Part shown: in pieces, positions 8,906 to 18,199 of the stretch
Position numbering within the stretch: the stretch's first letter is position 1
Layout of the letters: every line of letters starts with the position of its first letter
Assembly: GCA_018433525.1 (NCBI GenBank)
Contig: JAHDRA010000033.1
Coordinates: 1-38,953 of the forward strand
Source: Paludibacteraceae bacterium
Lineage (GTDB): Bacteria; Bacteroidota; Bacteroidia; Bacteroidales; Paludibacteraceae
Direction: 5' to 3'
DNA length: 38,953 bases
Program-made: the position numbers and the translations under genes
The notes under the pieces: generated by a model
The model's input: the letters and a program-made list of their open reading frames with translations, nothing else
Told to the model about the DNA's origin: nothing
Database searches by the model: none

Positions 8906-11002
8906 GTGGATTTTTTTACCCAAGACATACAATTTATTCCGGGCGTTGGCCCCAAGCGGGCCGAGCTTTTCAAAAAGGAATTGAACATCCGAACGGCTGA
9001 GGATTTGCTGAGACATTATCCTTATAAATACGTTGACCGAAGTCGTTTTTACATGATCAGCGAAATTTCCGAAAATATGCCTTTCATCCAACTGAAAGGG
9101 AAAATTCTGAAGTTTGAGAAGGTTGGTGAAGGATGCAGTCAGCGTTTGATTGGGGTATTTACCGATGGAAGGCAATATATCGAGCTGGTGTGGTTTAAAG
9201 GTTTGAAATTTGTAGCAGAACGTTATAAAACCAATATCGAATATGTTGTTTTCGGAAAACCTACGCTTTTCAACGGAAAGTACAATATAGTTCATCCCGA
9301 CATCGAAATTCTTTCACAACTTCCCCCGGTTGAGCAAATGGGCTTACAGCCTTTCTACAATACTTCCGAAAAAATGAAGACTCATTTTCTGAATTCCAAA
9401 GCCATTCAGAAAATTATTTATTCACTGTTGCCGACTTTGCAAAATGGAATTCCTGAAACCTTGCCGGCATACATTCTGAATCGTTATGGATTGCTTAACC
9501 TGAAAGATGCCTTAGTCAACATACATTTTCCAAAAAACAGTCATTTGTTGAATCGCGCACGACAGCGACTGAAATTTGAAGAACTTTTTTACATTCAGTT
9601 GGATATTGTGAAACAAACTGCATGGCGAAATCAGCGGTTTAAAGGGTTTGTTTTCAAACATGTTGGCTATTATTTCAATACTTTCTATCGCGATTATTTG
9701 CCTTTTGAGTTGACCAATGCCCAAAAAAAAGTCATTCGAGAAATTCGCTCCGATGTTGCTTCCGGCAAACAAATGAACAGATTGCTTCAAGGAGATGTGG
9801 GAAGCGGGAAAACGCTGGTAGCACTTTTTGCCATGCTGATGGCGGTTGATAATGGTTTTCAGGCTTGTATGATGGCTCCCACCGAAATTCTTGCCCATCA
9901 ACATTTTGAAAGTTTGAAGCAGTTTTTGGGAAATATTGGTATCCAAATTGCTTTGCTCACGGGTTCGACGCGACCAAAGGAACGAGCGGCGATTCACGAA
10001 AAGCTGCTGAGCGGTGAATTGAATATTCTGCTGGGTACACATGCCTTGATAGAAGAAACGGTTCAGTTCAAAAATCTGGGGTTGGTTGTGATTGACGAAC
10101 AGCATCGTTTTGGCGTGGCTCAGCGTGCAAGACTTTGGAGTAAAAATGTTCAACCTCCGCATATTCTGGTAATGACAGCCACACCAATTCCCCGTACCCT
10201 GGCCATGACCATTTACGGCGACCTTACTGTTTCCGTTATCGATGAATTGCCGCCCGGCAGAAAACCTGTTCAGACTTTTCATTTCTACGACAACAAAAGG
10301 CAGGCGCTTTATAAATTTATGGTGAAACAAATTGAAGCCGGAAGACAGATTTATGTTGTTTATCCGTTGATTCAGGAATCTGAAACTATGGATTTAAAAA
10401 ATCTGGAGGAAGGTTACCAACATTTGAGCGAAATTTTTCCGCAATACCAAATCAGTATGGTACACGGTAAAATGAAACCTGCCGAAAAGGAAGCCGAAAT
10501 GCAGAAATTTGTTGCCGGAAAAACCCAAATAATGGTTGCTACTACAGTGATTGAAGTTGGGGTGAATGTTCCCAATGCTTCGGTAATGATTATTGAAAAT
10601 GCCGAGCGCTTTGGTTTGGCTCAGTTGCATCAACTCAGAGGCAGAGTGGGAAGAGGAGCTGACCAGTCGTACTGCATTTTGCTGACGGGATACAAATTGA
10701 GCAATTTGACCCGCAAAAGAATTGAAACTATGGTGAACACCAATGATGGTTTTCAGATAGCAGAAACCGATTTGCAATTACGGGGACCGGGCGATTTGGA
10801 CGGGACACAGCAAAGCGGATTACCTTTCGAGTTGAAAATTGCCAATCTTGCACAGGATGGAAAAATGCTCGAAATGGCACGAAAAGTAGCTATGGATATT
10901 ATAGAAGAAGACCCGCAGTTGCAGAAAAAAGAAAATTTAATACTCTCTGAACAATTAAAAAAAATGAAAACCTCATCCTTAAATTGGAGCGTTATTAGTT
11001 AA
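8906..11002 (+). CDS. recG: ATP-dependent DNA helicase RecG
   Basis: Branched-DNA translocase that remodels stalled forks and Holliday junctions. The 698-residue length is normal. An N-terminal wedge/OB domain (starting at IQFIPGVGPKRAELF) is followed by Walker A GDVGSGKT near residue 295, DEQHRFG near 397, TATPIPRTLA, and motif VI RGRVGRG near 577. The GTG start is preceded directly by an in-frame TAA, so it is the earliest possible start and matches the conserved N-terminus. A long open frame on the opposite strand inside the gene (9512-10330) is a shadow. Confidence 0.96.
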   Translation: MDFFTQDIQFIPGVGPKRAELFKKELNIRTAEDLLRHYPYKYVDRSRFYMISEISENMPFIQLKGKILKFEKVGEGCSQRLIGVFTDGRQYIELVWFKGLKFVAERYKTNIEYVVFGKPTLFNGKYNIVHPDIEILSQLPPVEQMGLQPFYNTSEKMKTHFLNSKAIQKIIYSLLPTLQNGIPETLPAYILNRYGLLNLKDALVNIHFPKNSHLLNRARQRLKFEELFYIQLDIVKQTAWRNQRFKGFVFKHVGYYFNTFYRDYLPFELTNAQKKVIREIRSDVASGKQMNRLLQGDVGSGKTLVALFAMLMAVDNGFQACMMAPTEILAHQHFESLKQFLGNIGIQIALLTGSTRPKERAAIHEKLLSGELNILLGTHALIEETVQFKNLGLVVIDEQHRFGVAQRARLWSKNVQPPHILVMTATPIPRTLAMTIYGDLTVSVIDELPPGRKPVQTFHFYDNKRQALYKFMVKQIEAGRQIYVVYPLIQESETMDLKNLEEGYQHLSEIFPQYQISMVHGKMKPAEKEAEMQKFVAGKTQIMVATTVIEVGVNVPNASVMIIENAERFGLAQLHQLRGRVGRGADQSYCILLTGYKLSNLTRKRIETMVNTNDGFQIAETDLQLRGPGDLDGTQQSGLPFELKIANLAQDGKMLEMARKVAMDIIEEDPQLQKKENLILSEQLKKMKTSSLNWSVIS

Positions 11003-11017
11003 AAAAAACTAATAAGG

Positions 11018-11049
11018 TTTTGTTTTTGATTCATTTTTTTTTATTTTTG
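11018..11049 (+). promoter_or_regulatory. Probable ndk promoter
   Basis: TTTTG at 11018-11022, a 19-base spacer and TATTTTTG at 11042-11049 match both boxes of the Bacteroidota consensus. This is one of the clearest promoter candidates in the window. Confidence 0.55.
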
Positions 11050-11102
11050 GGAAACCAAAAATCTCCTGTATATAAAACTTCCTTTCATTACAATTTAAAT
11101 TA

Positions 11103-11564
11103 ATGGAAAAAACGCTTGTTATTATTAAGCCCGGTGCCATTCAGCGCGAACTGATCGGTGAAATCATTACCCGATTTGAAAGGAAAGGATTGCATTTGTG
11201 CGGAATAAAAATGTATCAGTTTACCGACAAAGTGGTTTCTGAACATTATGCTCATTTGGCCGATCGGCCTTTTTTTAAGCGTATCAAGGATTCAATGATG
11301 GTTACGCCCGTGATTGTTTGTTGTTGGGAAGGACTGGACGCCGTTAGAATTGTGCGTTCCATGTCAGGTGTAACCAATGGACGTGAAGCAGCTCCCGGAA
11401 CAATAAGGGGCGATTTCAGCATGAGCGTGCAGGAGAATATTGTTCATGCTTCCGATACGGTAGAAAATGCCAAGGTAGAAATTGACCGTTTTTTCAAACC
11501 TGAAGAAATTTTTGAGTTTAAGCCCAATAATTTTCCTTTTGTTTATGCTAATGATGAAGTTTAA
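11103..11564 (+). CDS. ndk: Nucleoside diphosphate kinase
   Basis: Transfers the gamma-phosphate of ATP onto nucleoside diphosphates through a phosphohistidine, balancing NTP and dNTP pools. The protein is 153 residues. The N-terminus KTLVIIKPGAIQR binds nucleotide. The active-site histidine is His115 in ENIVHASD, and RSMSGVTNGREAAPGTIRGD is the conserved loop. The next gene starts 25 bases after the stop codon, so the two may share a transcript. Confidence 0.96.
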   Translation: MEKTLVIIKPGAIQRELIGEIITRFERKGLHLCGIKMYQFTDKVVSEHYAHLADRPFFKRIKDSMMVTPVIVCCWEGLDAVRIVRSMSGVTNGREAAPGTIRGDFSMSVQENIVHASDTVENAKVEIDRFFKPEEIFEFKPNNFPFVYANDEV

Positions 11565-11589
11565 TTTTTTTATTAAAAGAAAAGTTTTG

Positions 11590-12474
11590 ATGATGGAGTA
11601 TATTTCGAAGTGTTTAAAATTCTTTTTTTTATTGCTTGGTTTTTTGTTGTTTTGCAATGCAATAAACGCAGAAAAAGTTAATATTCCCAACTCGACAACT
11701 TCAAATTTAAAAGATACTCTTAATATTTACCACCAAATGTTGAATGACACATCTGATGATTTGATGGAAAATCACCCGGCAGACGATATTTACAACAACA
11801 TTTGGACTTCCGAAAGGTTAAATCCCTATCATTTTCCGGTAGATAGTCTGCCTGATTCCGTAAGAATTGACTGTTCCAATTTCATTCTACCTATTTACGG
11901 AAAAGTAACGTCTAAATTTGGCCGCCGTCGATATCGTTATCATTACGGAATCGACTTAAAACTAAATGTAGGCGATTCAGTTCGTTGTGCCTTTGAAGGA
12001 AAGGTACGCATTATTGATTATGAACATGGTGGTTATGGTCATTATGTAGTAGTTAGACACAATAACGGACTGGAAACGGTTTATGCTCATCTTTCAAAAG
12101 TTCTCGTAGAACTGAATCAAATAATTGGAGCTGGAGAGGTAATAGCTTTAGGAGGAAATACCGGTCGTTCCACAGGACCACATTTACATTTTGAAATGCG
12201 TTATTTGGGGAACGCCATTGATCCTGATAATTTGGTTGACTTTGAAAAAGGTTCCATAAGACAATTTTCTTACCTGATTACCAAGAAAAATACTTTCAAA
12301 TATCAAAAAGATTTGAAAAGTCTTCAAATGGCACGCTACCATGTTGTTCATAAGGGTGATACACTTAGTCTTATAGCTTCACGCTATGGCACAACGGTAA
12401 AACAACTTTGCAATTTAAATCAGATATCATCTAAAAAGTTATTAAAACCCGGTCAAAAAATCAGAGTTCGATAG
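11590..12474 (+). CDS. Secreted M23 (LytM) metallopeptidase with C-terminal LysM
   Basis: Probable cell-wall hydrolase or hydrolase regulator in the periplasm. From the chosen ATG it has 294 residues. A hydrophobic signal segment (about 10-27) is followed by an unstructured linker. The M23 domain spans about 100-215, with zinc ligands His118 and Asp122 (HYGIDLK), His200 (HLHFE) and catalytic His167/His198, all present. A LysM peptidoglycan-binding repeat (YHVVHKGDTLSLIASRYG...) spans about 250-294. The frame is open upstream into ndk (to 11482). I chose 11590 because it avoids overlap, follows an A/G-rich stretch, and places the signal peptide at the very N-terminus; 11593 is equally possible. 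Confidence 0.9.
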   Translation: MMEYISKCLKFFFLLLGFLLFCNAINAEKVNIPNSTTSNLKDTLNIYHQMLNDTSDDLMENHPADDIYNNIWTSERLNPYHFPVDSLPDSVRIDCSNFILPIYGKVTSKFGRRRYRYHYGIDLKLNVGDSVRCAFEGKVRIIDYEHGGYGHYVVVRHNNGLETVYAHLSKVLVELNQIIGAGEVIALGGNTGRSTGPHLHFEMRYLGNAIDPDNLVDFEKGSIRQFSYLITKKNTFKYQKDLKSLQMARYHVVHKGDTLSLIASRYGTTVKQLCNLNQISSKKLLKPGQKIRVR

Positions 12475-12505
12475 GAGAGGGGAACTATGAAATGCTCTCC
12501 TTTTT
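12474..12505 (+). terminator. Intrinsic terminator after the M23 peptidase gene
   Basis: GGAGAG pairs with CTCTCC (12474-12479 with 12495-12500), followed by TTTTT. The left arm overlaps the last base of the stop codon. Confidence 0.65.
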
Positions 12506-12846
12506 AGGTAATGAAAAATTTTTTGCTTATTTCACAGGTTAGAATAATAGTTTTAGGCTCTTCATGTAAAAGAGAGGCATAAAGTAGATTAAATCCTCGC
12601 AACAATTATTTTTCCTTTTTTATAATTCGCAATTACTTCCTTTACATCATTTTGCATGCAAACCATATCTATGCCTGTTAGCCATTGTTTAGTTTTGGTT
12701 TGACCTGCAAGCATCATTTTCGATTCGATTGATGAAAAGGATAATCAAAACCTCAAAAAGTATAACTTACTTTTCCTAAATCAAACCAAAACCACATGAA
12801 AATTCTTTTTGCTGTGCTTTAAAGTATTTCTGTATTATATATGTTC
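12506..12846. other. Convergent intergenic region with one small open frame
   Basis: About 340 bp between two convergent terminators. It contains one 42-codon minus-strand frame (listed separately) and a 12-bp inverted pair, GTTTTGGTTTGA at 12692-12703 and its complement at 12781-12792. Nothing else is recognisable. Confidence 0.5.
12589..12717 (-). CDS. Possible small protein of 42 residues, unknown
   Basis: Begins with a double ATG (12715-12717 and 12712-12714) and ends with TAA. The translation MMLAGQTKTKQWLTGIDMVC continues with a lysine-rich, protein-like second half ending GKIIVARI. The frame is open nine codons further upstream, back to a TGA. I do not recognise a family and see no clear promoter or ribosome-binding site. 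It could be a genuine small gene or the eroded end of a larger one. Confidence 0.25.
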   Translation of the reverse strand: MMLAGQTKTKQWLTGIDMVCMQNDVKEVIANYKKGKIIVARI

Positions 12847-12887
12847 AAAAAAAAAATCCCTGTTTCTAATTTTAAGAAACAAGGGAT
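12847..12887 (-). terminator. Intrinsic terminator of the FKBP operon
   Basis: Read on the minus strand, ATCCCTTGTTTCT pairs with AGAAACAGGGAT (one bulged base), followed by a run of about ten T. It lies 27 bases past the last FKBP gene. Confidence 0.8.
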
Positions 12888-12913
12888 GTTGTAAGAATAA
12901 AATTTAGGAAAAA

Positions 12914-13777
12914 TTACTTTTCGATCGCAAGTAATTCAACTTCAAAAATCAGCATGGAAAAAGGTTTTATGGCACCTTGATTGGCACTTCCGTAAGCCAA
13001 TTGGTAAGGAACATAAATTTTAAATTTGGAACCTACCGGCATCAATTTCAATGCTTCAGTCCAACCTTTAATCACCTGATTGACATAAAATTCGGCAGGT
13101 TGATTTCTTTCAACAGAGCTGTCGAAAACAGTTCCATCAATCAACGTCCCATGATAATGAACTTTGACTTTGCTGCTGTCGGTTGGGATAGGACCTTTGC
13201 CTTTTTTGATGATTTCGTATTGTAAACCACTTTCTGTAGTTATTACTCCCGATTTTTTTGCATTTTCAAGCAAAAACTTTTCACCGGCTTCCTTGTTGGC
13301 ACTATATTGTTTTTCTATTTTCTTTTCCTGAAGACTTTGCATGGTAGATTGCAAATATTCGCTGGCTTCCTGAGGAGTCATTTGGATGTTCGAGCCTTTC
13401 ATGCCATTGATTAAACCTTGTTTAACCAAATTGATATTGACAGATAAAGAAGAGTCGCCCATTAAACCACTTTTGCTCTGTTCTTTAAGAGAGTATCCAA
13501 TTTGAGAACCAATACTGGCAAGTTCCATGTTTTCTTTGTCCACTTTGGATTTTAAACCATCGTTGATTCCTTTTAACAAAGAATTTAAAGCTTTGCCGGT
13601 AGAATCGCCCTGTAAATAATAATTTTTGATTCCATCACCATTGGCAACGCCAAAAGCATAATTCAAACTGTCGATTTGCGATTTAAGAGTCGGCTTGCCG
13701 GGTTTATCGCTGTTACATGAAGAAAAAGTGAAAGTAGCTGAAATGGCTACCAGAAGAAATAAATTTAATTTTTTCAT
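12914..13777 (-). CDS. FKBP-type peptidyl-prolyl isomerase lipoprotein
   Basis: Probable envelope lipoprotein that assists folding of exported proteins. It has 287 residues from the chosen start. MKKLNLFLLVAISATFTFSSC is a lipoprotein signal peptide with lipidation at Cys21. An FKBP N-terminal (dimerisation) domain covers about 30-150, and a catalytic FKBP domain about 195-285. Active-site aromatics are recognisable (VHYHGTLIDGTVFDSS, VIKGW, AYG, LIFEVEL), though the usual IPP motif reads IKP. The frame is open 20 codons further upstream, but that extension would overlap the preceding gene and precede the signal peptide. It is the third gene of a three-paralogue operon. Confidence 0.92.
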   Translation of the reverse strand: MKKLNLFLLVAISATFTFSSCNSDKPGKPTLKSQIDSLNYAFGVANGDGIKNYYLQGDSTGKALNSLLKGINDGLKSKVDKENMELASIGSQIGYSLKEQSKSGLMGDSSLSVNINLVKQGLINGMKGSNIQMTPQEASEYLQSTMQSLQEKKIEKQYSANKEAGEKFLLENAKKSGVITTESGLQYEIIKKGKGPIPTDSSKVKVHYHGTLIDGTVFDSSVERNQPAEFYVNQVIKGWTEALKLMPVGSKFKIYVPYQLAYGSANQGAIKPFSMLIFEVELLAIEK

Positions 13778-13826
13778 CTTACAAAAATTATATGAGATTT
13801 TATTGTAATGTCTTAATTCATTTGAA

Positions 13827-14354
13827 TTACTGCACACTGTCAGTTTTTTGACTTTCTGGAGCCGGTTGAGGCTGATTAGCAGGTGCTTGTTGAGCCGATT
13901 TTTTTGCTTGTAACTCAGTCATTGTTTTTTGTAAATACTCCTGAGCTTGTTGAGGTGTCATTCCACCATCGAAACCGTGAAGTCCGTTGACAAGACCGAG
14001 TTTAAACAACTTGGTATTGAAAACCAACGTGGAATCACCCATCAACCCATTTTCTTTCTGATACTTCAGAGAAGTTCCAATCTGATAACCCAACTGATAC
14101 ATCTGATCATCTACTTCTTTACTGGAATAAGCTTTGTCCAAAGCATTTATCAAAGCTTTAATGGGAGCATCCGATGAGTCGTTTTGTAAATAGTAATTCT
14201 TAATTCCTTCTCCATTGGCAAGACCCAACGTGTAATTGAGACTGTCATTTTGAGTTTTTAATTGGACTTTTTTTGCTTCGTATTTTTTACTACAAGAAGC
14301 CAACAAAAAAACGGCAAGAACTGTTGCCAACATAAAACCGATTTGTTTTTTCAT
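13827..14354 (-). CDS. FKBP N-terminal-domain lipoprotein lacking the isomerase domain
   Basis: A 175-residue lipoprotein (signal peptide ending LLASC, lipidation at Cys21). It is closely related to the next gene over the FKBP N-terminal domain: both contain DSLNY, a NGxGIKNYYLQ segment, and GLMGDS followed by MTPQ and EYLQ. It ends after about residue 150 in a Gln/Pro-rich tail and has no catalytic FKBP domain. There is no sign of a frameshift: the stop is clean and the next gene has its own signal peptide. It may work as a dimer partner or holdase for the two full-length paralogues on either side; that role is inferred. Confidence 0.85.
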   Translation of the reverse strand: MKKQIGFMLATVLAVFLLASCSKKYEAKKVQLKTQNDSLNYTLGLANGEGIKNYYLQNDSSDAPIKALINALDKAYSSKEVDDQMYQLGYQIGTSLKYQKENGLMGDSTLVFNTKLFKLGLVNGLHGFDGGMTPQQAQEYLQKTMTELQAKKSAQQAPANQPQPAPESQKTDSVQ

Positions 14355-14394
14355 TTTGACTGACTTAATTTTTTATGATACAAAAATTTTTAGT

Positions 14395-15117
14395 TTATTT
14401 TTTAGCTGGATTTATTTGCAATAATTCCACTTCGAAAATCAGTGGAGAATAAGGAGGAATAACGCCTCCGGCACCCTGCTCGCCGTAAGCAAGCTCATAT
14501 GGAATATAAAATTTATATTTGGAACCGACGGTCATCAGTTGCAGGCCTTCACTCCATCCCGGAATTACCTGATTGAGAGCAAAAACTGCAGGTTCTCCTC
14601 TGTCAAAAGTACTGTCGAACTTGGTACTATCGGGAAGGAAACCTTGATAATTAACCTCAACCGTATCATTGATAGATGGTTTTGGACCATTGGCACATGC
14701 AAGGATTTCGTACTGCAAACCACTTTCAGTTGTTATTACACTTTCTCTGGTTTTGTTTTTTTCCATAAAAGCATCAGCAACTTCTTTTTTCTTTGCCGAC
14801 TCTAAGGATTGAGCTTTAGTAATGTATTCACGAAAATAATTGTTGGCAAAAGCAGTGGTCATTACAGTAGAATCTTTTTTCATACCGCCGGTAAATCCCT
14901 GTATCAACCAATCAATATTAAATTGACCACCCGGAATGGTTTTCAAATTTTTAATAAAATCAGATCCAATGCTCAAACCCAAAGCATAACTCATGGAATC
15001 GATAGTGTTGGTGAGTTTCTGAACCGGAGGTTCTTCTTGAATTTTTTTGGGCTTTTTGGCCTCTGCCGAAGTTATCAAGAAAATTGCCAATAAAGATAAA
15101 ACAAATATTTTTCTCAT
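14395..15117 (-). CDS. Periplasmic FKBP-type peptidyl-prolyl isomerase
   Basis: A 240-residue exported isomerase with a cleavable signal peptide (MRKIFVLSLLAIFLITSAEA) and no lipidation cysteine, unlike its two neighbours. The FKBP N-terminal domain covers about 35-135 and the catalytic domain about 145-237, with canonical residues in VNYQGFLPDSTKFDST, VIPGW, YELAYGEQGAGGVIPP and LIFEVEL. It is the first gene of the three-gene FKBP operon, 40 bases before the next. A -7 box lies about 50 bases upstream. Confidence 0.93.
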   Translation of the reverse strand: MRKIFVLSLLAIFLITSAEAKKPKKIQEEPPVQKLTNTIDSMSYALGLSIGSDFIKNLKTIPGGQFNIDWLIQGFTGGMKKDSTVMTTAFANNYFREYITKAQSLESAKKKEVADAFMEKNKTRESVITTESGLQYEILACANGPKPSINDTVEVNYQGFLPDSTKFDSTFDRGEPAVFALNQVIPGWSEGLQLMTVGSKYKFYIPYELAYGEQGAGGVIPPYSPLIFEVELLQINPAKK

Positions 15118-15168
15118 TTTTATAGTGAATAATTGATTTTTAGAATATTAAAACTTTAAAAATTTCAG

Positions 15169-15176
15169 CAAAGATA
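15169..15176 (-). promoter_or_regulatory. Probable -7 box for the FKBP operon
   Basis: On the minus strand this reads TATCTTTG, a full consensus match, with a TTGG about 17-18 bases further upstream that may serve as the -33 box. It implies that the FKBP genes are transcribed independently of the lamin-tail gene upstream. Confidence 0.5.
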
Positions 15177-15214
15177 ACTGATTTATTGCATTCCAACATG
15201 TTAATTTTTCAAAA

Positions 15215-16996
15215 TTATCGTGCAGAGACCACAATTGGAATTTTCATCTGCTTTTTTTGGCCGGTTTTTGGTTGAATCATCTCAAAATAGAGTACATAAA
15301 TTCCTGCATTAGCAATTTTCCCGCTATCGGTGCGGCCATCCCAAGAAAAGAAACCTTCCGAGGATAGCAACGCATTGCTAACCAACTGAAAAACTTTTGT
15401 CCCGGTCGCATTAATAATTTGAGCGTTAGCCACAAAACCTTCTGTCGGAGTACGATATTTTATGAAACAGACATCATCCGTACCATCGTTATCGGGAGAA
15501 AAAGCTTCGGGTTCAACCCAAACGAATTGTTTGTTTGAAAAAGTGTTTTCGATTTCACGATATTGTGAATTTTTATAGCCGGGTGTTCCGTATTTAACTT
15601 CAGAGGCTGCCGAGTGCCAACTTTCCGCCGATTGTGTGGGCAGAGCCGGATTAATTCGCTCCAATGCCACACCCTGCCGGTTTTTTATCATTAGGTGATG
15701 CCATTTTTCATTGTACGTCAATTCATCATATACAGTATCGGCTTTGGAATTGGCAAGCACAATGGTACTTTGCTGATTGTTGAGTGCCGTCCACGAAATG
15801 GAAACGATACTGCCATCGTTTGGCAGGCCAAAATAATTCATTACCGAATCGGCATGCTGACATACAGCCAAATAGCCTCCGGCTGCCAACAATTTACCGT
15901 CAGGAATATGGCGCAAAGTATTCAATGAACCATCCGATTTGCGTGTAGTTATGACTATTCCCGAAACATCCAGCGTTTTGGCTGAAGCATTGTAGATTTC
16001 GATGTATTCAGTAGCAGTAGGAGGTGCATTAAACATTACTTCGTTCAGCAATAAATCTCCCTGCGCTAAAGGTTCAATAATACCGGTTTTTTTGATATTG
16101 TCAAGTAACGTATTTCCTGCCAAATCGGTTACTTGCAAAAGTTCAAGCGTATAAATTTTTCCCTTATCAAAATTTTCGTTCAGCGCAACATTCATCAAAA
16201 AAGGTTTGGTTGATAAAATATCGATTTTTGTAGGAGTAATTTCATTTTCGTTCAAAATGAAAATTGAATTGGACAAGTCAACCGGTTCAGAAAATTGCAA
16301 CTGCAAGGTATCAGGTTCAATTATGGCAAGTTTTTCCCAAACAGGTGGTTTTTTATCCACAGCTTTTTTCCCGTTAGCAGCAATATCATCGAAAAAATAA
16401 GCTGAGGTTGTAGTCGTTGTATTGGAATAAAGCAAACCAATATATGAGCTGCTTTCGATAGTTGTATCGCGAACCGTTCCTTCCAGCACAAAATCACTTT
16501 CGGAAGGGAGTTTACTGTAAAGAGAAAAGTAACCCAGTGAATCGCGGGTAACTTTTACCCGAATTTCAACCTGTGTACCATCTGTGCGCTTATCTGTGCC
16601 ATCAATGATTTTGATTTTTGACGTTCCTTGCTGTCTCCACAACGAAACATCGTCCTGCGTATCACCAATTTTTACAAAATAAGCATTTCCTAAATTATCG
16701 GGAGAACTCGAAATAATGTAAAAAGCGGAATAATTGGAAGAAGAAGTGGAATAATTAATTTTAAACCATGCTTGCCATTCGGCATCGTAAAAAACTTCCG
16801 ATGGCGTAAACAAATAGGAAACGGAAGTTGTTGGAGCATTGGATTGCAACTGAAAATATTCGTTTATCTTAAAATTTCCTGTCGTTCCGCTCCATGATGG
16901 ATTTTCAGTAAAATTCCCATCAGAAAAGTCGTCAAGTACTTGTCCGAAAGAAAAGACAGGCAGTAAATACATAAAAATAAGACAGGTTTTCTTCAT
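15215..16996 (-). CDS. Secreted lamin-tail-domain protein with FlgD/CHU-like C-terminus
   Basis: A 593-residue exported protein with signal peptide MKKTCLIFMYLLPVFSFGQ. The first ~210 residues resemble a beta-rich concanavalin-like module. Residues 215-310 look like an Ig-like (SbsA-type) domain (PPVWEKLAIIEPDTLQLQFS). About 312-425 is a lamin-tail domain (LLLNEVMFNAPPTATEYIEIYN). The end (about 495-593) has SPDNDGTDDVCFIKYR and WDGRTDSGKIANAGIYVLYFEM, typical of FlgD-like or gliding-type C-terminal modules. Such proteins are cell-surface or secreted in Bacteroidota; the binding partner is unknown. I see no catalytic motif. Confidence 0.82.
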   Translation of the reverse strand: MKKTCLIFMYLLPVFSFGQVLDDFSDGNFTENPSWSGTTGNFKINEYFQLQSNAPTTSVSYLFTPSEVFYDAEWQAWFKINYSTSSSNYSAFYIISSSPDNLGNAYFVKIGDTQDDVSLWRQQGTSKIKIIDGTDKRTDGTQVEIRVKVTRDSLGYFSLYSKLPSESDFVLEGTVRDTTIESSSYIGLLYSNTTTTTSAYFFDDIAANGKKAVDKKPPVWEKLAIIEPDTLQLQFSEPVDLSNSIFILNENEITPTKIDILSTKPFLMNVALNENFDKGKIYTLELLQVTDLAGNTLLDNIKKTGIIEPLAQGDLLLNEVMFNAPPTATEYIEIYNASAKTLDVSGIVITTRKSDGSLNTLRHIPDGKLLAAGGYLAVCQHADSVMNYFGLPNDGSIVSISWTALNNQQSTIVLANSKADTVYDELTYNEKWHHLMIKNRQGVALERINPALPTQSAESWHSAASEVKYGTPGYKNSQYREIENTFSNKQFVWVEPEAFSPDNDGTDDVCFIKYRTPTEGFVANAQIINATGTKVFQLVSNALLSSEGFFSWDGRTDSGKIANAGIYVLYFEMIQPKTGQKKQMKIPIVVSAR

Positions 16997-17075
16997 TTTT
17001 TATGAAAATTCTATGATTTAGATTAATTTTGTACCGAAAAAAGAAGAAGAATCAATTTTTTAAGACAATATACTG

Positions 17076-17083
17076 CAAAAATA
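17076..17083 (-). promoter_or_regulatory. Possible -7 box for the lamin-tail gene
   Basis: On the minus strand this reads TATTTTTG, matching TAnnTTTG. It is about 80 bases before the start and lacks an obvious -33 box at the usual spacing. Confidence 0.35.
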
Positions 17084-17161
17084 AAAATTTCTTAACAAAG
17101 AAAATTATTTGCGTGCATATTTCTTTTTACCAAACATACAAATAACCAAAATTTTACAACA

Positions 17162-18169
17162 ATGAGAGTAGCAATTGTAGGCGCCAGCGGAGCTGTTGGC
17201 CAGGAATTTTTGCGCGTTTTAGCCGAACGCAATTTCCCATTGACTTCCTTGAGCCTGTTTGGCTCTTCCCGTAGTGCGGGCAGCGTATATGATTTTAAAG
17301 GAGAAAAACTTACCGTAAAGGAATTAAAACATAACGACGATTTTAAAGACATAGACTTGGCATTTACCTCTGCAGGAGCCGGAATATCCAAAGAATTTGC
17401 CGAAGATATCACCAAATACGGGGCATTGATGATCGACAATTCATCTGCTTTTCGGATGGAAAATGACGTGCCGTTGGTAGTTCCTGAAGTAAATGCTTCC
17501 GATGCAAAAAATCGTCCCCGCGGCATCATTGCCAATCCCAACTGCACTACCATTCAAATGGTTGTAGCTTTAAAAGCCATTGAAAACGTTTCACACATCA
17601 AACGCGTTCATGTTGCCACGTATCAGGCTGCAAGTGGTGCAGGTGCCGCTGCAATGGCCGAATTGGAACTGCAGTACCGTCAGGTATTGGCTGGTGAAAC
17701 ACCGACAGTGAATAAATTTCCTTATCAGCTGGCTTTCAATGTAATTCCTCAAATTGATGTGTTTACTGAAAACGGCTATACAAAAGAAGAAATGAAAATG
17801 TTCAACGAAACCAGAAAAATCATGCATTCCGACGTAGTGGTGAGTGCTACCTGTGTGCGCGTGCCTTCATTGCGTGCGCATTCCGAAAGCATCTGGGCCG
17901 AAACTGAGCGTCCTCTGAGCTTGGAAGAAGTGAAAGCTGCTTTCGAAAATGCCGAAGGTGTGGTGGTGATGGATAATCCGGCTGAAAAATTATATCCCAT
18001 GCCACTTTTCCTGTCGGGTAAAGATCCTGTATATGTAGGACGTATCCGCAAGGATTTGGCAAATCCCAACGGAATAACATTCTGGTGCGTTTCGGATCAG
18101 ATAAAAAAAGGAGCAGCACTGAATGCAGTTCAAATAGCTGAATATCTGATCAAGGAAAAAGAGTTTTGA
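17162..18169 (+). CDS. asd: Aspartate-semialdehyde dehydrogenase
   Basis: Reduces aspartyl-4-phosphate to aspartate semialdehyde with NADPH, the branch-point step to lysine/diaminopimelate, threonine and methionine. The protein is 335 residues. The Rossmann motif [14 protein letters not shown] is at the N-terminus. The catalytic cysteine is Cys128 in [10 protein letters not shown], and the general base is His240 in [11 protein letters not shown]. It stands alone on the plus strand, with a strong terminator downstream. Confidence 0.96.
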   Translation: MRVAIVGASGAVGQEFLRVLAERNFPLTSLSLFGSSRSAGSVYDFKGEKLTVKELKHNDDFKDIDLAFTSAGAGISKEFAEDITKYGALMIDNSSAFRMENDVPLVVPEVNASDAKNRPRGIIANPNCTTIQMVVALKAIENVSHIKRVHVATYQAASGAGAAAMAELELQYRQVLAGETPTVNKFPYQLAFNVIPQIDVFTENGYTKEEMKMFNETRKIMHSDVVVSATCVRVPSLRAHSESIWAETERPLSLEEVKAAFENAEGVVVMDNPAEKLYPMPLFLSGKDPVYVGRIRKDLANPNGITFWCVSDQIKKGAALNAVQIAEYLIKEKEF

Positions 18170-18199
18170 TGAAGGAGAACTTTTTTCTTCTACAATTTT

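Noticed and set aside
9512..10330. 272-codon open frame on the minus strand inside recG
   Set aside because: Fully antisense to a well-conserved helicase gene; no recognisable domain, and composition follows from recG codon use.
11482..11589. Longer N-terminus for the M23 peptidase overlapping ndk
   Set aside because: Would place 36 residues before the signal peptide and overlap ndk by 83 bases.
12692..12792. 12-bp inverted pair as a second MITE
   Set aside because: Arms are short, simple in sequence, not flanked by a duplication, and separated by ordinary DNA.
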